This document shows positions 24,314-39,400 of a stretch of DNA of 64,000 nucleotides, piece after piece. The notes under the pieces are model-generated. The model saw nothing but the letters and a program-made list of their open reading frames with translations. It had not been told where the DNA came from and searched no databases. Every line of letters starts with the position of its first letter. Position 1 is the first letter of the stretch. The stretch is from Magicicada septendecula (taxonomy: Eukaryota > Arthropoda > Insecta > Hemiptera > Cicadidae): the NCBI GenBank assembly GCA_034769895.1, contig CM068373.1, positions 434,415,080 through 434,479,079 on the forward strand, in the 5' to 3' direction. Made by a program: the position numbers and the translations under genes.

Positions 24314-24415
24314 GCGTTTACGGAAGCTGACTTTCTCAGTTTAGACTTGACTCTTAACCTCGAGAAAAGACTGTTCCGTTACATAACGAGCGTTCGCCAA
24401 GCGGTGAAACGCCAT
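24314..24415 (+). other. C-terminal third of the CH domain
   Basis: Encodes AFTEADFLSLDL followed by a helix ending LFRYITSVRQAVKRH. It corresponds to the last helices of filamin CH domains (usual pattern: l-t-x-E-D-f ... m-t-Y-i-s). It continues from LRLQP at 3188, so the domain is split across a 21-kb intron. Confidence 0.82.
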
Positions 24416-27400
24416 CTGTCGTCCGGAATGAGCATCGAAGAAGAAATCGAGAACGAAATCCAAATAGCTGACAAGTACATCGCCAGGGGCATGGGACTGG
24501 TCACGGCGACGAAAAACCACAAGTCGATATTCTACATATACTCGCGCGACGGTTCCAGCCTTGAGGACATAAACATCGAGATACGGGGTCCGCAGAACGA
24601 TTTCGGCACGATCACCGTGAGGGCTGAGAAACCGCCGAGCGAAGAGTCGCTCACGATACCGATCGATTACAGACTGACCAAGGAATTCGTCAAAGTGTGT
24701 TATCAACCCAAACACAGGGGTCACCACGAGTTGTCTTTAACTAAAAACGACTCCACCATACCCGGCTCACCGTTTCTAATAACAGTCGACGAAATCACGG
24801 AAGCGGACATGTCAAGACGGAAATATAATTCTATCGAATGGTTGACAGAGGAAGAAGAAGAAGAGCGACGGGTCAAATTGGAACAGAAGAAGAAAAATTC
24901 AAAAGTATTGTTTCGTATCGTCGATTTTGTTACAGAAAAAATGTATCTAACTGACGATGGAAAACTGGTCAAAATAGACGGAGATCTGCCTTTTCCCATT
25001 CCAAACGTTCGTGTTGACAGCCTTAAACCGCCCGAAACTAAAACTTCCCCCCGTTCTCTCGGTAAGAGCGTGCGCTCTCCTCGCTCGAAACGACGAATGT
25101 CTTTAAGCCCACGACCAAAGATAAAAAGATGTGAAAAAAGAAACACGAAAATGATAAGCACAGAAAAATTAAAGAAATTCAAATCCGATAAAAACATAAA
25201 GACTTCGGACGCTTCGTCCCAGGTGGGCTTGACCTTTCATCCCGACCTGTTCCACGAAAAGTGCACCAAAATCGTGAAGGCGTGCGATTTTTTACTAAAA
25301 CACAGCGCGCGTCATCACAGCCTGGAGATACTGAGCAAAGCGGGAAACATTTTGGAGAATTTCAGCGTATTGACGAAGACCCACGACACAATGGAAAAAA
25401 ATTGTAAACAAGCTGAAAATGAAGACAAAGACGACGTGTTTTTACCAGGCGCCGGACACAATATCAGTATCAAGATGAACGCTACGCAGAACCATTTACT
25501 AAGTTCGCTTGTACACGATGACGACGGTCTAAACGACATGTCGACTCTTCTTCTTACGGGAAAAGAAAATAATGAAGACGGACGGAAGAAGTTCGGGGGC
25601 GTGAAGACGGACGCGGCAGACACTACGTGTTTCGTGAAACAAGAACATTCGGCGAAACTGGCGAGAATCAGTTACAAACAGGAAGGCAACACGAAATCGC
25701 CGAACAAGAGACAAAGCTTCTCTTCGATTAGTCACGAATACTCCGAACAGACAACGGCCGTTAATCTGTTAACCCCGCCGGACGACATACTGACGGTTTC
25801 TATAGAAACGATACTTCCACAGGATTCCAAGACGGAGATCGTGAAGTATAGTTTGGATATAAACCAATCATACTTACCACCGCAGCAATCAAAGGAAAAA
25901 GACTTTATTATTACTGAAGATTCGGAAAATAATTGCCAAAATCTTGACACGAGAAAATCCAGTAACGAAAAGCCGATAATATGTGTAAAGTCTGATGTCC
26001 AAACGAAAGTTAAAAATGTTGAGAAAATTATTGCGAAATTTGACAACAGTGAAGTCGCTGATAACATCGTCGACGATAGATTATCTATTACCAGTGCTGA
26101 TAAGCCAATTGAGGCTGACAAAACAGAAAAAGAACAAAAACAAGATTTGAAAACAGAAAATCTAGAGGAGAATAATAGTAAATATTGTGTTTTCTCTTCC
26201 GCCGTCGAAGTTTGTACTCGTTCGGAATATAATGGCGTACATTTATCTAACAAAGTTATAGAAGAGTTTGAAAAGAAGGAGACAAGTGAAGCGAAACAAA
26301 GCTCGTTGGTAACCAGTGAACTGAAAGCGGAAACAGTTGAACAAAACAACGATACTTCTTTGTTGCCAGAGCAGCATACGGGCGTGTTACGTACAAAGGG
26401 CGAAGAAGACGCGACAATAAAAACTTTTGAATTCCGCGAAACAAAGAAAGAAAGTGATCAATACAAAGAAAGAATTCCCAGCGCTGCTGAGTCAAAGGCG
26501 GCGACTTTTTTCAATACTACAAAAACTACTACTACTAAAGTAACAAACAGTAAAGAAAAACTAAATACAACTCTCGATGAAAGAAATTATTTGTCGGAGT
26601 CACAGAATTCATGTCGGAATACTCAATCGGAATCCATTAATTTTAATTCAATTAACAAAAATTCATTAAAACGATACGAATCTTTTAGCAACATTGTAGA
26701 ATGGTGTGAAACTCGTTCTGATAAACTAATAGGTGAGACAGAATCAATTGAAGAAGTTATCAGCGAAGTCGATAAAACACGAATGGATGAGACAGCAATC
26801 AAAGAAGAAAATCAAGATACCGAAGAACTTGGGGAAATTTTATTAGTTTTAAACAATCATGATACCGGAATGAACACTGAAGATGTTATTACTTCAACTG
26901 ATCAACAGTTTACTCGACTCAATGATATCGATCTTGATAAACTTCATCGAGATAAACACTCTTCTATCGAACGTGAGACCTATGACGATATTTTTAACGC
27001 TTTGTCCGTCAATGCCAAGTCCGGAAACAGAAGCGCGCGCCGATTTACGGACGAGAACAGATTCGACCCGGACAGCTTGGAAATCGAATACTTCGATAAC
27101 AAAAAGGACGGCGCGACGATGGAAAATAAAAAGCAGGACTCGTCGTCGAAGATGAGCGATATAGAAGAGGCGGACGGCGACGAACCGAAGCTGATAAAGT
27201 TCACCCTGTTCGACAGCTTCACGGAGTCTCTGACTCGCGAAAAGTTCGTGTTGCACGATGAGAACATAAACCGAAACGATGACGACAATAAGAAAAGCTT
27301 TCTCATTAAACTGGACGAACGTTTTGGCAGAGCTAACAGCACAAGAGATGAGAGTCGATGCACGCCGCCGATCGAACAACTATGGTTAGCGACCGAAGAC

Positions 27401-30400
27401 GTTTGCCAGGCGAATATCGTTCCTTCGGACGAACCCACTACAAAAATCAAAACATACGACGATGCGTTATTAACCACGGAAGAACAACATAAAAAAAAAT
27501 ACTTGACCCTTAAAAAAAATATTAATTACGTTATAAACAAAAACAAGTCGATAAGCTTCGAGACGCATAAAGAAGGCAAAACGCCAAGTACGGAATCGAC
27601 GATATTTGACGAAATACTCGGAACAGAACACGACGTGGCCGAAGAATTGTTCAGAGCTGAACCGGCCATAGTGGTAGAACTGTATCGCGCGGAACCTGCC
27701 ATAGTCGAAGAACTATACAGAGCTATTCCAGCTATTGTCATACCTGAAACGGTGTTGTCGTCACCTTCGTTCAGAATACTGGAGGAACGGAAAGCGTTAA
27801 ACAAACTAAGCGAACCTGATGCTGAAAACAAACGTGTTTCTCACTTCGAATCTCAAAATAAAACCAAAACGACCACAGGAGTTAACATTCCGTGTTCAGA
27901 TCTTAACCGTGAAAACGTTTTTAGCGATAAACAATCGGAACTAGAAGCCAAAAACATGACCGCAAGATTAGAAAAAAGCACTCTGAAAAAAGAAAACTTA
28001 AACGTTCACCACGGTAAAAAGTCTGCAGCGACCAGTAGTGTTAAACAAAAAGTAAGCATTTTGGAAGAGAAAATCAATACACAAAGAAGAAGCTCGTCTC
28101 TGGACCTTAATGAAAAAAGGAAATCTACTCACAGTAATAGAAAGGAAATGGATTTCTGTTGTAAAGACCAAAACAATAAACTCAGCATGCTACTACATTC
28201 ACCTGATGATAACGTTAAAGACAATTATAAGAGAAAAGAAATGTCAAAGTCAGAAAGTGGAATTAAAAATACATCCAACTTTTATTCAAATTATAAAGAA
28301 ATAAAAACGGCCACAATGTGTACAGAACATGAGGATAAACCACTAAACCTGTTTACAGAACACAACATAACAGTACCTAGAAGGAAAACTGTTCATGAAC
28401 CTAAAACAGTATTTGAAAGTCGTGCACCATCTACACAAACATTGAATACAACAAAAAATGAAGTGGCTAATAAAAATAAAGAGAAGGTTTACAAGTGTTC
28501 TGTGAGTGCGTCTAACTATGAACAGCATACACCTGAAGACACAGTCGATTCTTCACATTCTGCCAAAGATGGCATTACACTACCATACAACAACACAGTG
28601 TCAAGAGATTTTGAACAAAATTCAAATACTTATCTTCCTGAAAATACTATCCCTGTTGTGGATGAAATAGGAGTTAATAACTCTTATCCTTTTCAAGAAC
28701 CAAATGAAATCAAAAATGTAAACAATAATTTATTTGAAAGTAGAACAAAACGCAACTATCATATAGCTTCACCCGTGCCATCAAGAGTTAGACACACATA
28801 CACATTTCAACCCGATGTATGTAACACTACTGCTTCAGCTGAGTTTAATAATACCAAAAACAAAGTTTTTCGAATGGAAATTGAAGACGACATAAAAGAA
28901 ACACTGCCTGTTCCTCATGAGGTCCTCAAAGATAATGAAAACAAAGTTTCTTCGGGTACGTGCAAATTGTCAGACAATTATGATCGACAGACACCTTCAG
29001 TTTTTGATAAACAGGACACTTTTAATGCACATTATAAAAAAAGTAATGTAAGCATTTCAGATGAAGGTAGAGTACATGATAACAAAGCAGGAATTGAACC
29101 ACTAACAACATTTGTTGGAGTAAAGTCTGGTAACTTTAAATCTAACAATGCAACAACTTATAAAGAACCATCCATAATTCTTAAAAACAAATGTCAAATA
29201 CACAAGACACAAGTTACTAAAACCAAAGAATCAATTTATATTCAATGTAACCAAGAAAAAGATATTATCGAAAAATCTCTAAAAAATGTCTGTCCAGATT
29301 GCAAGGTTGATAACATCATTGACAAAACGTGTGAAGACAATGTATTCGCTAAAGAATCACATGTGCAGAAATTTTACCTAACGCCAGAAAAACTGAGTCC
29401 TGAAGAAGACAATTCTGTTACAACACTATGTACAAAAATAGATTATACTCATGAAGACCAACTAGAAGAAGCAACCAAAGATGTTCCCAAATTGCTACTG
29501 CTGACTGAAGATATTGCTGACGTTCTGGATAACTCTCAAAATTCAACTGATATTCAAGATAAAATTTCTTGGATTGTCACTGATAACAAAGCAAATGATA
29601 TTGAAAAAAATTTAGAAGACACTGCAGTTTCTGAAGCAAATCCAGCAAAACAACTAGACATTACATGTGCATTATCTGAAGATAACTTGGAAATGACAAA
29701 AGAAGCTGAGAAAATAGTTTCACTAGGCACTAACAGAAGTAAATTATTGAAACAAGACAGTAACATCACTCAGATATCTAACACATCTGCACTACCTAAC
29801 TCAAATGATCTGTCATCAGTAAAAGACTCAACTAAAGTGCAAGCAGATTATAATGTTGCTAATAATGATGGAGATCACTCATCAGATAATACAAAGTCTT
29901 ACAATGAAAACTCTGAACATGTACAGAAAGAGGCATCCACAGATACAGATGAATCTAACGTACCCGATGAAGAACTCAAAATAACGATTACAGCCTCTCC
30001 AGGCAAGGCTACTGTGAAGCTTCAGAAATTTACAAAAAATGCAGCTGTTGATGAACAAACCATTTCGATGGTGAATAAAGAGTATAAAAAACCAAAAACT
30101 GTCATACCAACAAAATTAATTGATAACAAACATGCTCCAGTAGCAGAAAAACCTATCACAGCACCTCATATTGACTCCGCTAATATCTCAGATTATACAA
30201 CACAAGAAACAGTTGGTAGTACTTTACCATTCACAAAAGAACACACTACAGGCTTGGAAGATAACATTAAAAAGACAGTTACCAAACCAGAAGAAGTAAA
30301 TATTCCAAATGTTCCAGAAAAAGGAAGTGAGTGTCTGATACCCAGTGGTAAGACCATTGACCATCCAAAAAGAGAATGTACATTAGGCACTGTTAAAGAT

Positions 30401-33400
30401 GTAGCAGATACATGTATAATGAAAACTAACTGTAATGTAATCTCAAACCAAAATGAAATAGTGATTGAAAAAGAAGATGAAAAACATTCTGGAACAAATC
30501 AAAGTACACAAAGAACCGACCACACAACTGAAACAAGAAACAAATTACATACAGAAGAATGCTGTACTAACTTGTGCAAAAACAATACTGTTATAGTGGA
30601 AAATAAACTGGCTCAAACACAGCTTGCTGAAGATTGTAATTATCAGACTAACAGAATAGAATGTCTTCAGTCTAACATAAACAAAACAAGTTTCTTAAAT
30701 AAAAAAGAAGAATGGTCTACTCTCGAAGTGAATTCTGAACATTTTAGAGTTTGCAACGAACAGGATACTGTTATAAAAAGCCTCACTGAAGGCTCATCAG
30801 AAGCCACCGTGCAAACTAAAAATGAGGTTGATAGAAAAGTATGTGAGGAGGGAAGTGATTCAAAAAGCATCATTACAGACACTTTAGACTTTACTCCTAA
30901 AACTGAAACTGAGGTTGATATTACACTGGGTAAGCAGGTGAGTGCTTCAGAAAGCACTATAGAGACTCAAAAAATTACTACACAAACTAAAACTGAGCTT
31001 GATAAGGAAGACAAGGTTTCAAGCATCCTCATTACTCAAACTGAAACTGAGGTACATACAGTAGGTGAGCAGGACAGGATTTCAGAGACCCCCATTGTAG
31101 ACTCTTCAGAAACCACTACAACAACTGAAACTGAGGTGCGTACAGTAGGTGAGCAGGATAGGATTTCAGAAACCCCCATTGTAGACTCTTCAGAAACCAC
31201 TACACAAACTGAAATTGAGGTACGTACAGTAGGTGAGCAGGACAGGATTTCAGAAACCCCCATTGTAGACTCTTCAGAAACCACTACACAAACTGAAACT
31301 GAGGTACATACAGTAGGTGAGCAGGACAGGATTTCAGAAACCCCCATTGTAGACTCTTCAGAGACCACTACACCAACTGAAACTGAGGTAGATGTTACAG
31401 TGGGTAAGCAGCTTAGTGCTTCAGAAAGCCTCACTGTAGACTCTCCAAAAATTACTACACAAACTAAAACTGAGCTTGATAAGGATGACAGGGTTTTAAA
31501 TAGCCCCGCTGTAGACTCTTCAGAAAACACTAGACAAACTGAAACTGAGGTATATACAGTAGGTGAACAGGACAGGATTTCAGGAATCATCACTGTAGAC
31601 TCCCCAAAAATCACTCCACAAACTAAAACTCAAATAGATATTGTAATAGGTAAGAATGAGGATTTTCCGAAAGTCCTTGCTGTGGACTCTTCAGAAACTA
31701 CTACACAAACTGGAGCTAAGCTTGACAATACAGTAGATAAGGAGGACAAGGTTTCAAATAGCTTCACTGTAGACTCTACAGAAACCACTACACAAACTAA
31801 AACTGAGAGAGTCATTACAGTAGTTGAGCAAGAAAGTGGTTCAAAAAACCACAATACAGACACATTAGAAATTACTAATGCAGATGTTACAGTAGGAGAA
31901 GAGGTTAGTGTTTCAAAAAGTCTCACTGTAGACACTTCAGAAAGTAGTACAGAAACTAAAACTGATACTGATAATACAGTAATTAAGGAGGACAGTGTTT
32001 CAAAAATCCTCATTGTAGACACAGCTACAAAAACTGAAACTGAAGTATATACAGTAGGTGGGAAGGAAAGTATTTTGAAAAGCCTCACTGAAGATTCGTC
32101 AGGAGCCACTACACAAACTAAAACTGAAGTAGATGTTACAGCAGTTGAGCAAAATAGTGTTTTAAATAGCCTCACTGTAGACACTTCAGAAACTACTACA
32201 AAAACTGAAACTGGGGTAAATATAGTATGTGGTGACGGCATTGTTTCAAAAAGCCTCACTGTAGACACTTCAAAAATTACCACTAAAACTGAAACTGAGA
32301 CACATGTTAAGGTTGCTGAAGAGGATTTTGTTTCAAAAGGCCTCACTATAGACACTTTAGAATCTACAACAAATACTGAAACTGATGTAGATATTACAGT
32401 AAATGAGGAATACAGGGGTGTAAAAATCCTCAATACAGACACTTCAGAAACTACTATAATAACTATTTCCAAGGTTGATAATACAGCATCTAAGAAGGGC
32501 AGTGTTTCAAAAACCCTCACCATAAACATTTCAGATTCTACTACAAAAACTGAAACTGAATTACATATTGTAAATGAGAAGGATAGGGTTTCAAAAATCA
32601 TCGCTGTTGACTCTGCAGAAACCAATATACAAACTGAAACTGAGATAGACGTTACATTAGGTGAGGAGGACAGTGTTTCAAACAGGCTCACTGCAGATAC
32701 TTCAGAAACTACTAAGAAAACTGAAATTGAGAGAGATATTATAGCAGTTGAGGAGGAATGTGTTTCAGAAAGCTTTGCTTTTGGTTTACCAGAAGCCACA
32801 ACACAAACTGAAAGTGTAGTAAGCAGAAAAGTATCTGAGGAGGAAAGTGTTCTAAAAAGCACAGACAGTTCAGAAATTGCTGCTAGATCTGACACTGATG
32901 TAGTTGTTACAGTAGGTGAGGGAGGCAGGGTTGTGAAAATCCTCAATACAGACACTGTAGAAAATACTATAATAACTAGATCTGATACTGATAGTTCTAA
33001 GGAGGATGGTGTTTCAAAAAGCCTCACTGTAAACACTTCAGAAACTACTACAAAAATTGAAAATGAATTACATATAGCAAGTCAGAAGGATCAGGTTTCA
33101 AAAATCCTCGCTGTTGACTCTGCAGAAACCACTATCCAAACAGAAACTGAGGTATGTACAGTAGGTGAGCAGGATAAGGTTTCAAAAAGCCACACTGTAG
33201 ACACTTCAGAAACTGCTAACAAAAATGAAATTGAGAGAGACATTACAGTAGTTGATGAGGAAAGTGTTTCAGAAAGTTTTGCTGTCAGCTTATCAGAAAC
33301 CACTATACAAACTGAAACTGAGGTAGGTGTTATACTAGATGAGGAGGATAGTGTTTCAAAAAGCCTTGCTGCAGACGCTCCAGAAATTACTAACAAAACT

Positions 33401-36400
33401 AAAATTGAGAGAGACGTTATAGTAGTTGATGAAAAAAGTGTTTCAGAAAGCTTTGCTGTTGGCCTATCAGAGACCACAACACAAACCGAAACTGTCATAA
33501 ACAGAAAAGTATGTGATGAGGAAAGGGTTCCAAAGAGCATCAATACAGACACATCAGGAATTACTACTAAATCTGAAACTGACATAGATGTTACAATGGG
33601 TGGGGAGGGCAGTGTTTCAAAAACTCTTATTCTAGAGACTTCTGAAACAACTACTAACACTGACACTGAAGTGAGCACTGTAGTAAGTGATAAACATAAT
33701 ATGTCAAGGAGTCTCAATTCACACAATGAAGAAACTGTTACTGAAGCTGTGGTAGGTGTCACACTAGATGATAAATACAGTTTTCCAGAACATCTTGCTA
33801 TTGGAAACGAAGAAATAACTGAACCTTTCAGTCACAGTATCCAGACTGTTACAACAAATTCTGAAACTGATACAACTTGTGTAGTCGAAAATGAAGATGA
33901 ATTACCGTGTATGGAACAAAATGGTCAGTCTTTTTCAAATAAAATTATCACAAGCCTTACATCAAGTTATGAAGAATGTAATTTAACTATTAATGAATAT
34001 AACCTCACTTTTTCAAATAAATCTGAAAAATGGCTTCCAGAGGACACTGAACAAAATATTAAAGTCACAAGTGAAGAGAAGCTTCCTGTTGTAACACAAA
34101 CAGATCCAAATTTTCTTATACAAGATGAAACTAGTATTATAAGTACAAAGCAAGAAGAGTTTACTGTTTTGACAATAACTGACAGAAATCTTGCAGTGAC
34201 AAATGAAAATATCGTCACCGTTTTGGATCAGGTAAAAACAGAAACAAATCTAAGTACAAACTATGAAGAAAGAACAATAGATTTGAATCAAAGTGCATTC
34301 ACTTCATCAGTTAAAATCCCACTATGTCACATAATAGCTAATCAAGAAACAATTGTATCTGCACATTCAGATGAAATTACTAGTCTAATTGAAAGTGCAA
34401 ATGATGTCATTGTAGGTAATGAACAAAATATTATAGAATCTACTGGAGAAGATATTACAGTCTCAACTAAGACTGACACAAATCATATACCGGTAACACA
34501 AAGTGAAGAAGGAATTGTAATCTACAATCAAGGTGAACTTAATGGCTCAGTTAATAAAAAGGGAATTTTTACAATGGATGAAGAAAGTGTTGTGAGTATT
34601 GCTGAAGATATGTATACTAATGCAACCAAAGTGGATGATAAGCAAAGTAACAATATATCTAAAATAGACAAGCTTACTAATTCAACAGAAACTAAACCAA
34701 ATTTTGAATCTGACAATGAAGAATGTAATACTAGTATTATGAGTGAATATCAGCATACTGTTTCAATTCAGTCAAATATAGACTGTCAAAGTATTCAACA
34801 ACAAAGCACAGTAGATAAAAATAAAAGTGAACTAGGGGTTCTAATTAAAACTGAACCAAATCTTATTACAGATAAAGTAAAAACTGTATCTACAGAACAA
34901 GAAACTGTTGGTGTTTTAGCTGAAATTGAATCAAATACTGCAGTAGATTATGGAGGAAGTATTAAAACTATTAGTCAAGATGAAATCACAATTTCATCTC
35001 AAACCGATAAAGTTCTCACTATATCAACTAGTAGCAAAGTAGGATTTACATTGACTAATGAAGACAATAAAATTACAAATCAACCAGAGCTTTCAGTTGC
35101 GAGTATCTCTGGGTCAGAAAATGAAGACAATGTTTCAATTTTTAAACCAGTAATGCCTGTAATTCCAACTAACGCTAAACAAGAACTTAAGCTTGCTGTC
35201 AAAGAAAATACTACAAGTGGAGACCAAGAAAAATATATAGTTTCATCTAACACCGAATCAAATTTTATATTAGCAAATGAAGAAATTATAACTGCAAATC
35301 AGGATGAGTCTATGGCTTTAACTGACACCATGCCAAGGCTTGTAGTTACGGATAAAGAAAATATTGTGACATTAAATGAAGACAAGTTTACCATTTCAGC
35401 TAAAACTGAAACAGATCTTGAAAGAGAAATTATCGTACTTTCAACTCAAGACAATGAAAGTGTCACACTACCTCCTGTGATTGGTATTAGAATAGATGCT
35501 GAAGACAACATTATTTCTAAGGACCAGGATAAGATAAGTAACCAGTTCTCAGATGAAACAAAAGAAAATCATATAAAAGATTATGATATAAGTGTAACAG
35601 ATATAAACCAAGGTGATTGTTCTTCTACAACAAAAACTGAAGCAATTCTTGAAGATGTTACAACTAAATGTCAACAAGAGCTAGGTGTTGCAGTAGAAAC
35701 ATATTACAGTTTTCCAATAGCTGATAAAGAAAGTATTACAAAAATTAATCACTCAGATCTTTCTGTGTTAACAAAAACTGAAATTGCATGCATAGCAGAT
35801 GATAAAGAACATCTTCTACTTATGAATCAAGGTGATCTTGCATTATTAAATGAAACTGAGTCAAGCCTTTTTACTACCAATGAGAGTGTGACAGCTATGA
35901 TACAAGAGAAGCTCAATGTTTCAGCTGAAACTGAGACAGAAGTTACAGTGGATGATGAGGAGAATACTGAAGTGACTGGTCATGAACTTCTTGGTTTACC
36001 TAAAACAAACGCAAGGCTCACAAAAGACAATATAGATAGACTTGAAAGTGAAAGTTCCAATGAAGCTATAATTTCAAATGAGAAAGAAAACATTTTTAGT
36101 GATTCTGATGAAGCAATTATAAAGGTAATATTAAGTGATGATAGCGCTGCAGATCAAATTCAGGCAACTACTACACTCTATAAAGAAAATACTGAAACTG
36201 TGACTCACAAGGATATCATTATTACAACTCTAGATCTGACCTTTGATAATGAAAAAAGGAGTGTGGATTTAAATCCAGATGAGCTTAATGGTGAAATTAA
36301 AAAGGTAATAAAACGTAGTCCAGAAGAAAAAGAAGAATGTTTTACAGAATCAACTGATAGTCAGAAAAATATTATTATAAATGACAAGGAAACAAATTTA

Positions 36401-39400
36401 GACACAAATAAAGATGAAGTTTCTGATTTATTAGAAACTGGTACATGTACGACAGTAGACAGTAAAGAATATGCTACTACAAACAATCAACGTGTACTTG
36501 ACATTTTCACTAAAGCTGATGAGACTCCCATAACAAACTGTGAACCTAGAACAATAGTAATAAATCAAGAAGAACTTGATGTTTTAACTGGAACAAAATT
36601 ATTAGACGAACATAAAGAAAATACTGTTGCCGAAAGTCAAGGTAAAGTTATTGATTTAGTTCAAAGTAGTACAAAACTTGGAAGAGATGGTATAAAAGGT
36701 ATTGTAGCTATGACTCAGGATAATCTTCCTGTATCAGATGAAACTGACACAGAATTTATGAAAAATGATAAAGAAAACCAAGATGAACTCACTGCTTTAT
36801 TCAAAACTGATACTACCTACATACATGTTATAAAGGAAATTGTTGCAGTTAAGAGCCGAGAAGACTACAGTGTTTCAGCTCATGACATTCAAGAAAATAG
36901 TGGAGCTAGGAGTCAATGTGACCTTATGGTTTCAACTCAGACTGTTACTGTACTTGTAAAAACTGATAATGAGCATATTGTAGCTATTAGTCAAGATGAG
37001 TTACCTATTCCAGCCGAAAATGAAACAGAACTTACAGGAGATGACAACAAAGTAAGTCAAGAGGAAAATGTTTTAATTAAAACTGATACTGATCATGTGC
37101 ATACTGAAGATGAAACTGTTGTATTCAAGAGTCAAGAAGACCTCAGAGTCGCCGCTGTAACTGATAGTCAAGAAAATGTTGTAGCTACAAATCAATGTGA
37201 ACTTTTGTTCCAAACTGATACTGAACTTATAGTTGATAAAATGAATATTGTAGCTATGGATGAAGATCAGCTTCCTGTTTCAGGTCAAACCATCTCTGAA
37301 CTTATAGGTAAAGAAAGGCATGTTGATTGTAAAAGAAAAGAGAAAAAGTTAGTAATAGAATGCTCTTCCAAGTCTAAGCCTAAATCTCTTGATAACTATG
37401 AACTATTTGCATTGGATATGAAGAAAACTATTTCTGTTACAGACAAATATGTTTCACTTGATGCTAGTCAATATGAAAATAATAAAGTACCTGTTGGAAA
37501 GAGTGAAACAGTTGACATTCATACTAGCGACATGCAGGAATGTCTGTATAAAGAACACGGTCAGCTTTATAAAACACAAACTTTGTCACCTGCAATGTTT
37601 GAAACACAAGATGAAGACAGTACTTATAAATTAAACATTGAAAATGTTGACTTGCCTGAAGAAGAACTGAGATATCCTAGTACTATAACTGACACTATAA
37701 AATTTGAGTTAAAACCAGATATCTCTTCGAAAGCAGAAACGTCTAATTTATCATCAAGACAAGAAAACAATGACCGTGTCATTTTGAAACCAGGACAGAC
37801 ATACTTACATGGAGTGGAAAGTGAAATTTCAGATTCCACTGACAAATTTGATAATGTTATTGACTTTTCTAATACGCAGAAAGTAAGCAGTTTTTCTGCA
37901 GCAGAAGAAAGTGATAGTCTCATTTGTTCAAAAAGTCAGAGAGAAGAAGAATCATTTTTAATGGAAATAACCAACTCTAAGACAGATAACAGTAACACAA
38001 CATTTTCCACTACCGGTACAACAAACATGACTGAAACTGATGAAGAAAATAAATCATCAGTTAAAGATTTAGTAAACAAATTTGAAAGTAGTATTCACAG
38101 TACCCACGTTAATAACGATGAAAACATGTGTTACAATGCCAAAGTTGGAATGCCTAATATTGTCAGTAAAGAAGTTGAAGAAGATGAGACAATTTTACCT
38201 GAGATGAAAGTATTTAAAAGAAGTGAAAATAAAAATTCCAATGATGCGTGTAATACAGCAGATGGCATAAATAGCCAGTATTTAAACAGTGTCATACATA
38301 ATGAACCAGATGACAATCAGACATCGTTAGTGTTAGCAAATATCAACATATCAGAAACATCACCAGTATCTGCAGAAGCATACACTATTCTGCAAGATGT
38401 TCCTAACGACAGCAACAAACTTGCAGATGATTATACAAATTCCAATCAAAACACAGAAATTAAAAACGTATTAAATATTAGTGACAAACAAGAATCATTA
38501 ACAAAGAACACGTCAAGTGAAAAATATAGAATTAAAAACAGGATTAAGAAATTTGAGGAACTTAGTAGTGGCCAGAAAAAGGTAGAGTTAAATGTAAAAC
38601 AGAATGCAATGAAATCTCCAAAACTTAACAGACTGATAAACACATTACATAGCACTAGAAATGAAGCATCAGACATTTTAGTTGTAGCAGAAACTGACTG
38701 CACTACAAATATTTCAACAACAGCTGTGATGTCTGTAGTACAGAGACATGAAAAGCATGGCACCTGTACTGACTTGTCAAACAAATGTGTTTTAAACAAA
38801 AGTGACATTATGCAAGACTCAGAAAATCCAAACATGGAAGTGAATGAAATTTTGCTTGACGATGATGAAGGAGTCGCAATGGATTCTCTTGAATACAGTA
38901 ATATGCCTACATTAAAAATCAAAAGACCTGTTGTTCAGGAAAGAAATTATAAAATTAAATCACAGATAAATGATTTAAGTGAAAATCCCTCATACCAAGA
39001 AAAGACCACAAATGAAAGTTACATCAAACATGTGCACCAAGAACTTACAAACAGTCTTGCAGTTCCAAAAAATACAAGTCTGTGCCAAAAAACAAAGCCT
39101 TCCTTTGAGACAAGTATTAAAGATACCCTACAACAACAAAATGATAATTTACATACTGAGTTAAAAGATAATGGTATTACGACTAATTTATTAAGGCAAA
39201 AATCTGAAGAAAACACAGAAGATATGAACTTGGAACTTGGCACAGTAAAGAATGAAATTACCTCAGATGGAGTGAACCATGAGAACAAAAATGAAGATAA
39301 TAATTTTGACACAGACATTTTACAACAAAAGTGTACAACAAGAGATAAAACTGAGGAAAATTCTAAACAGAATGAAAGTGAAAATATAAACAATATAGAT

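Noticed and set aside
24341-29769. Other minus-strand frames of 60-205 codons inside the giant exon
   Set aside because: Shadows of the sense frame; no domains, no splice or start context.
30667-33762. Long antisense open frames (up to 468 codons) opposite the repeat region
   Set aside because: They arise because the repeated Thr/Glu/Ser codons have no stop on the other strand. Their translations are Ser/Val/Phe repeats mirroring the sense repeats.
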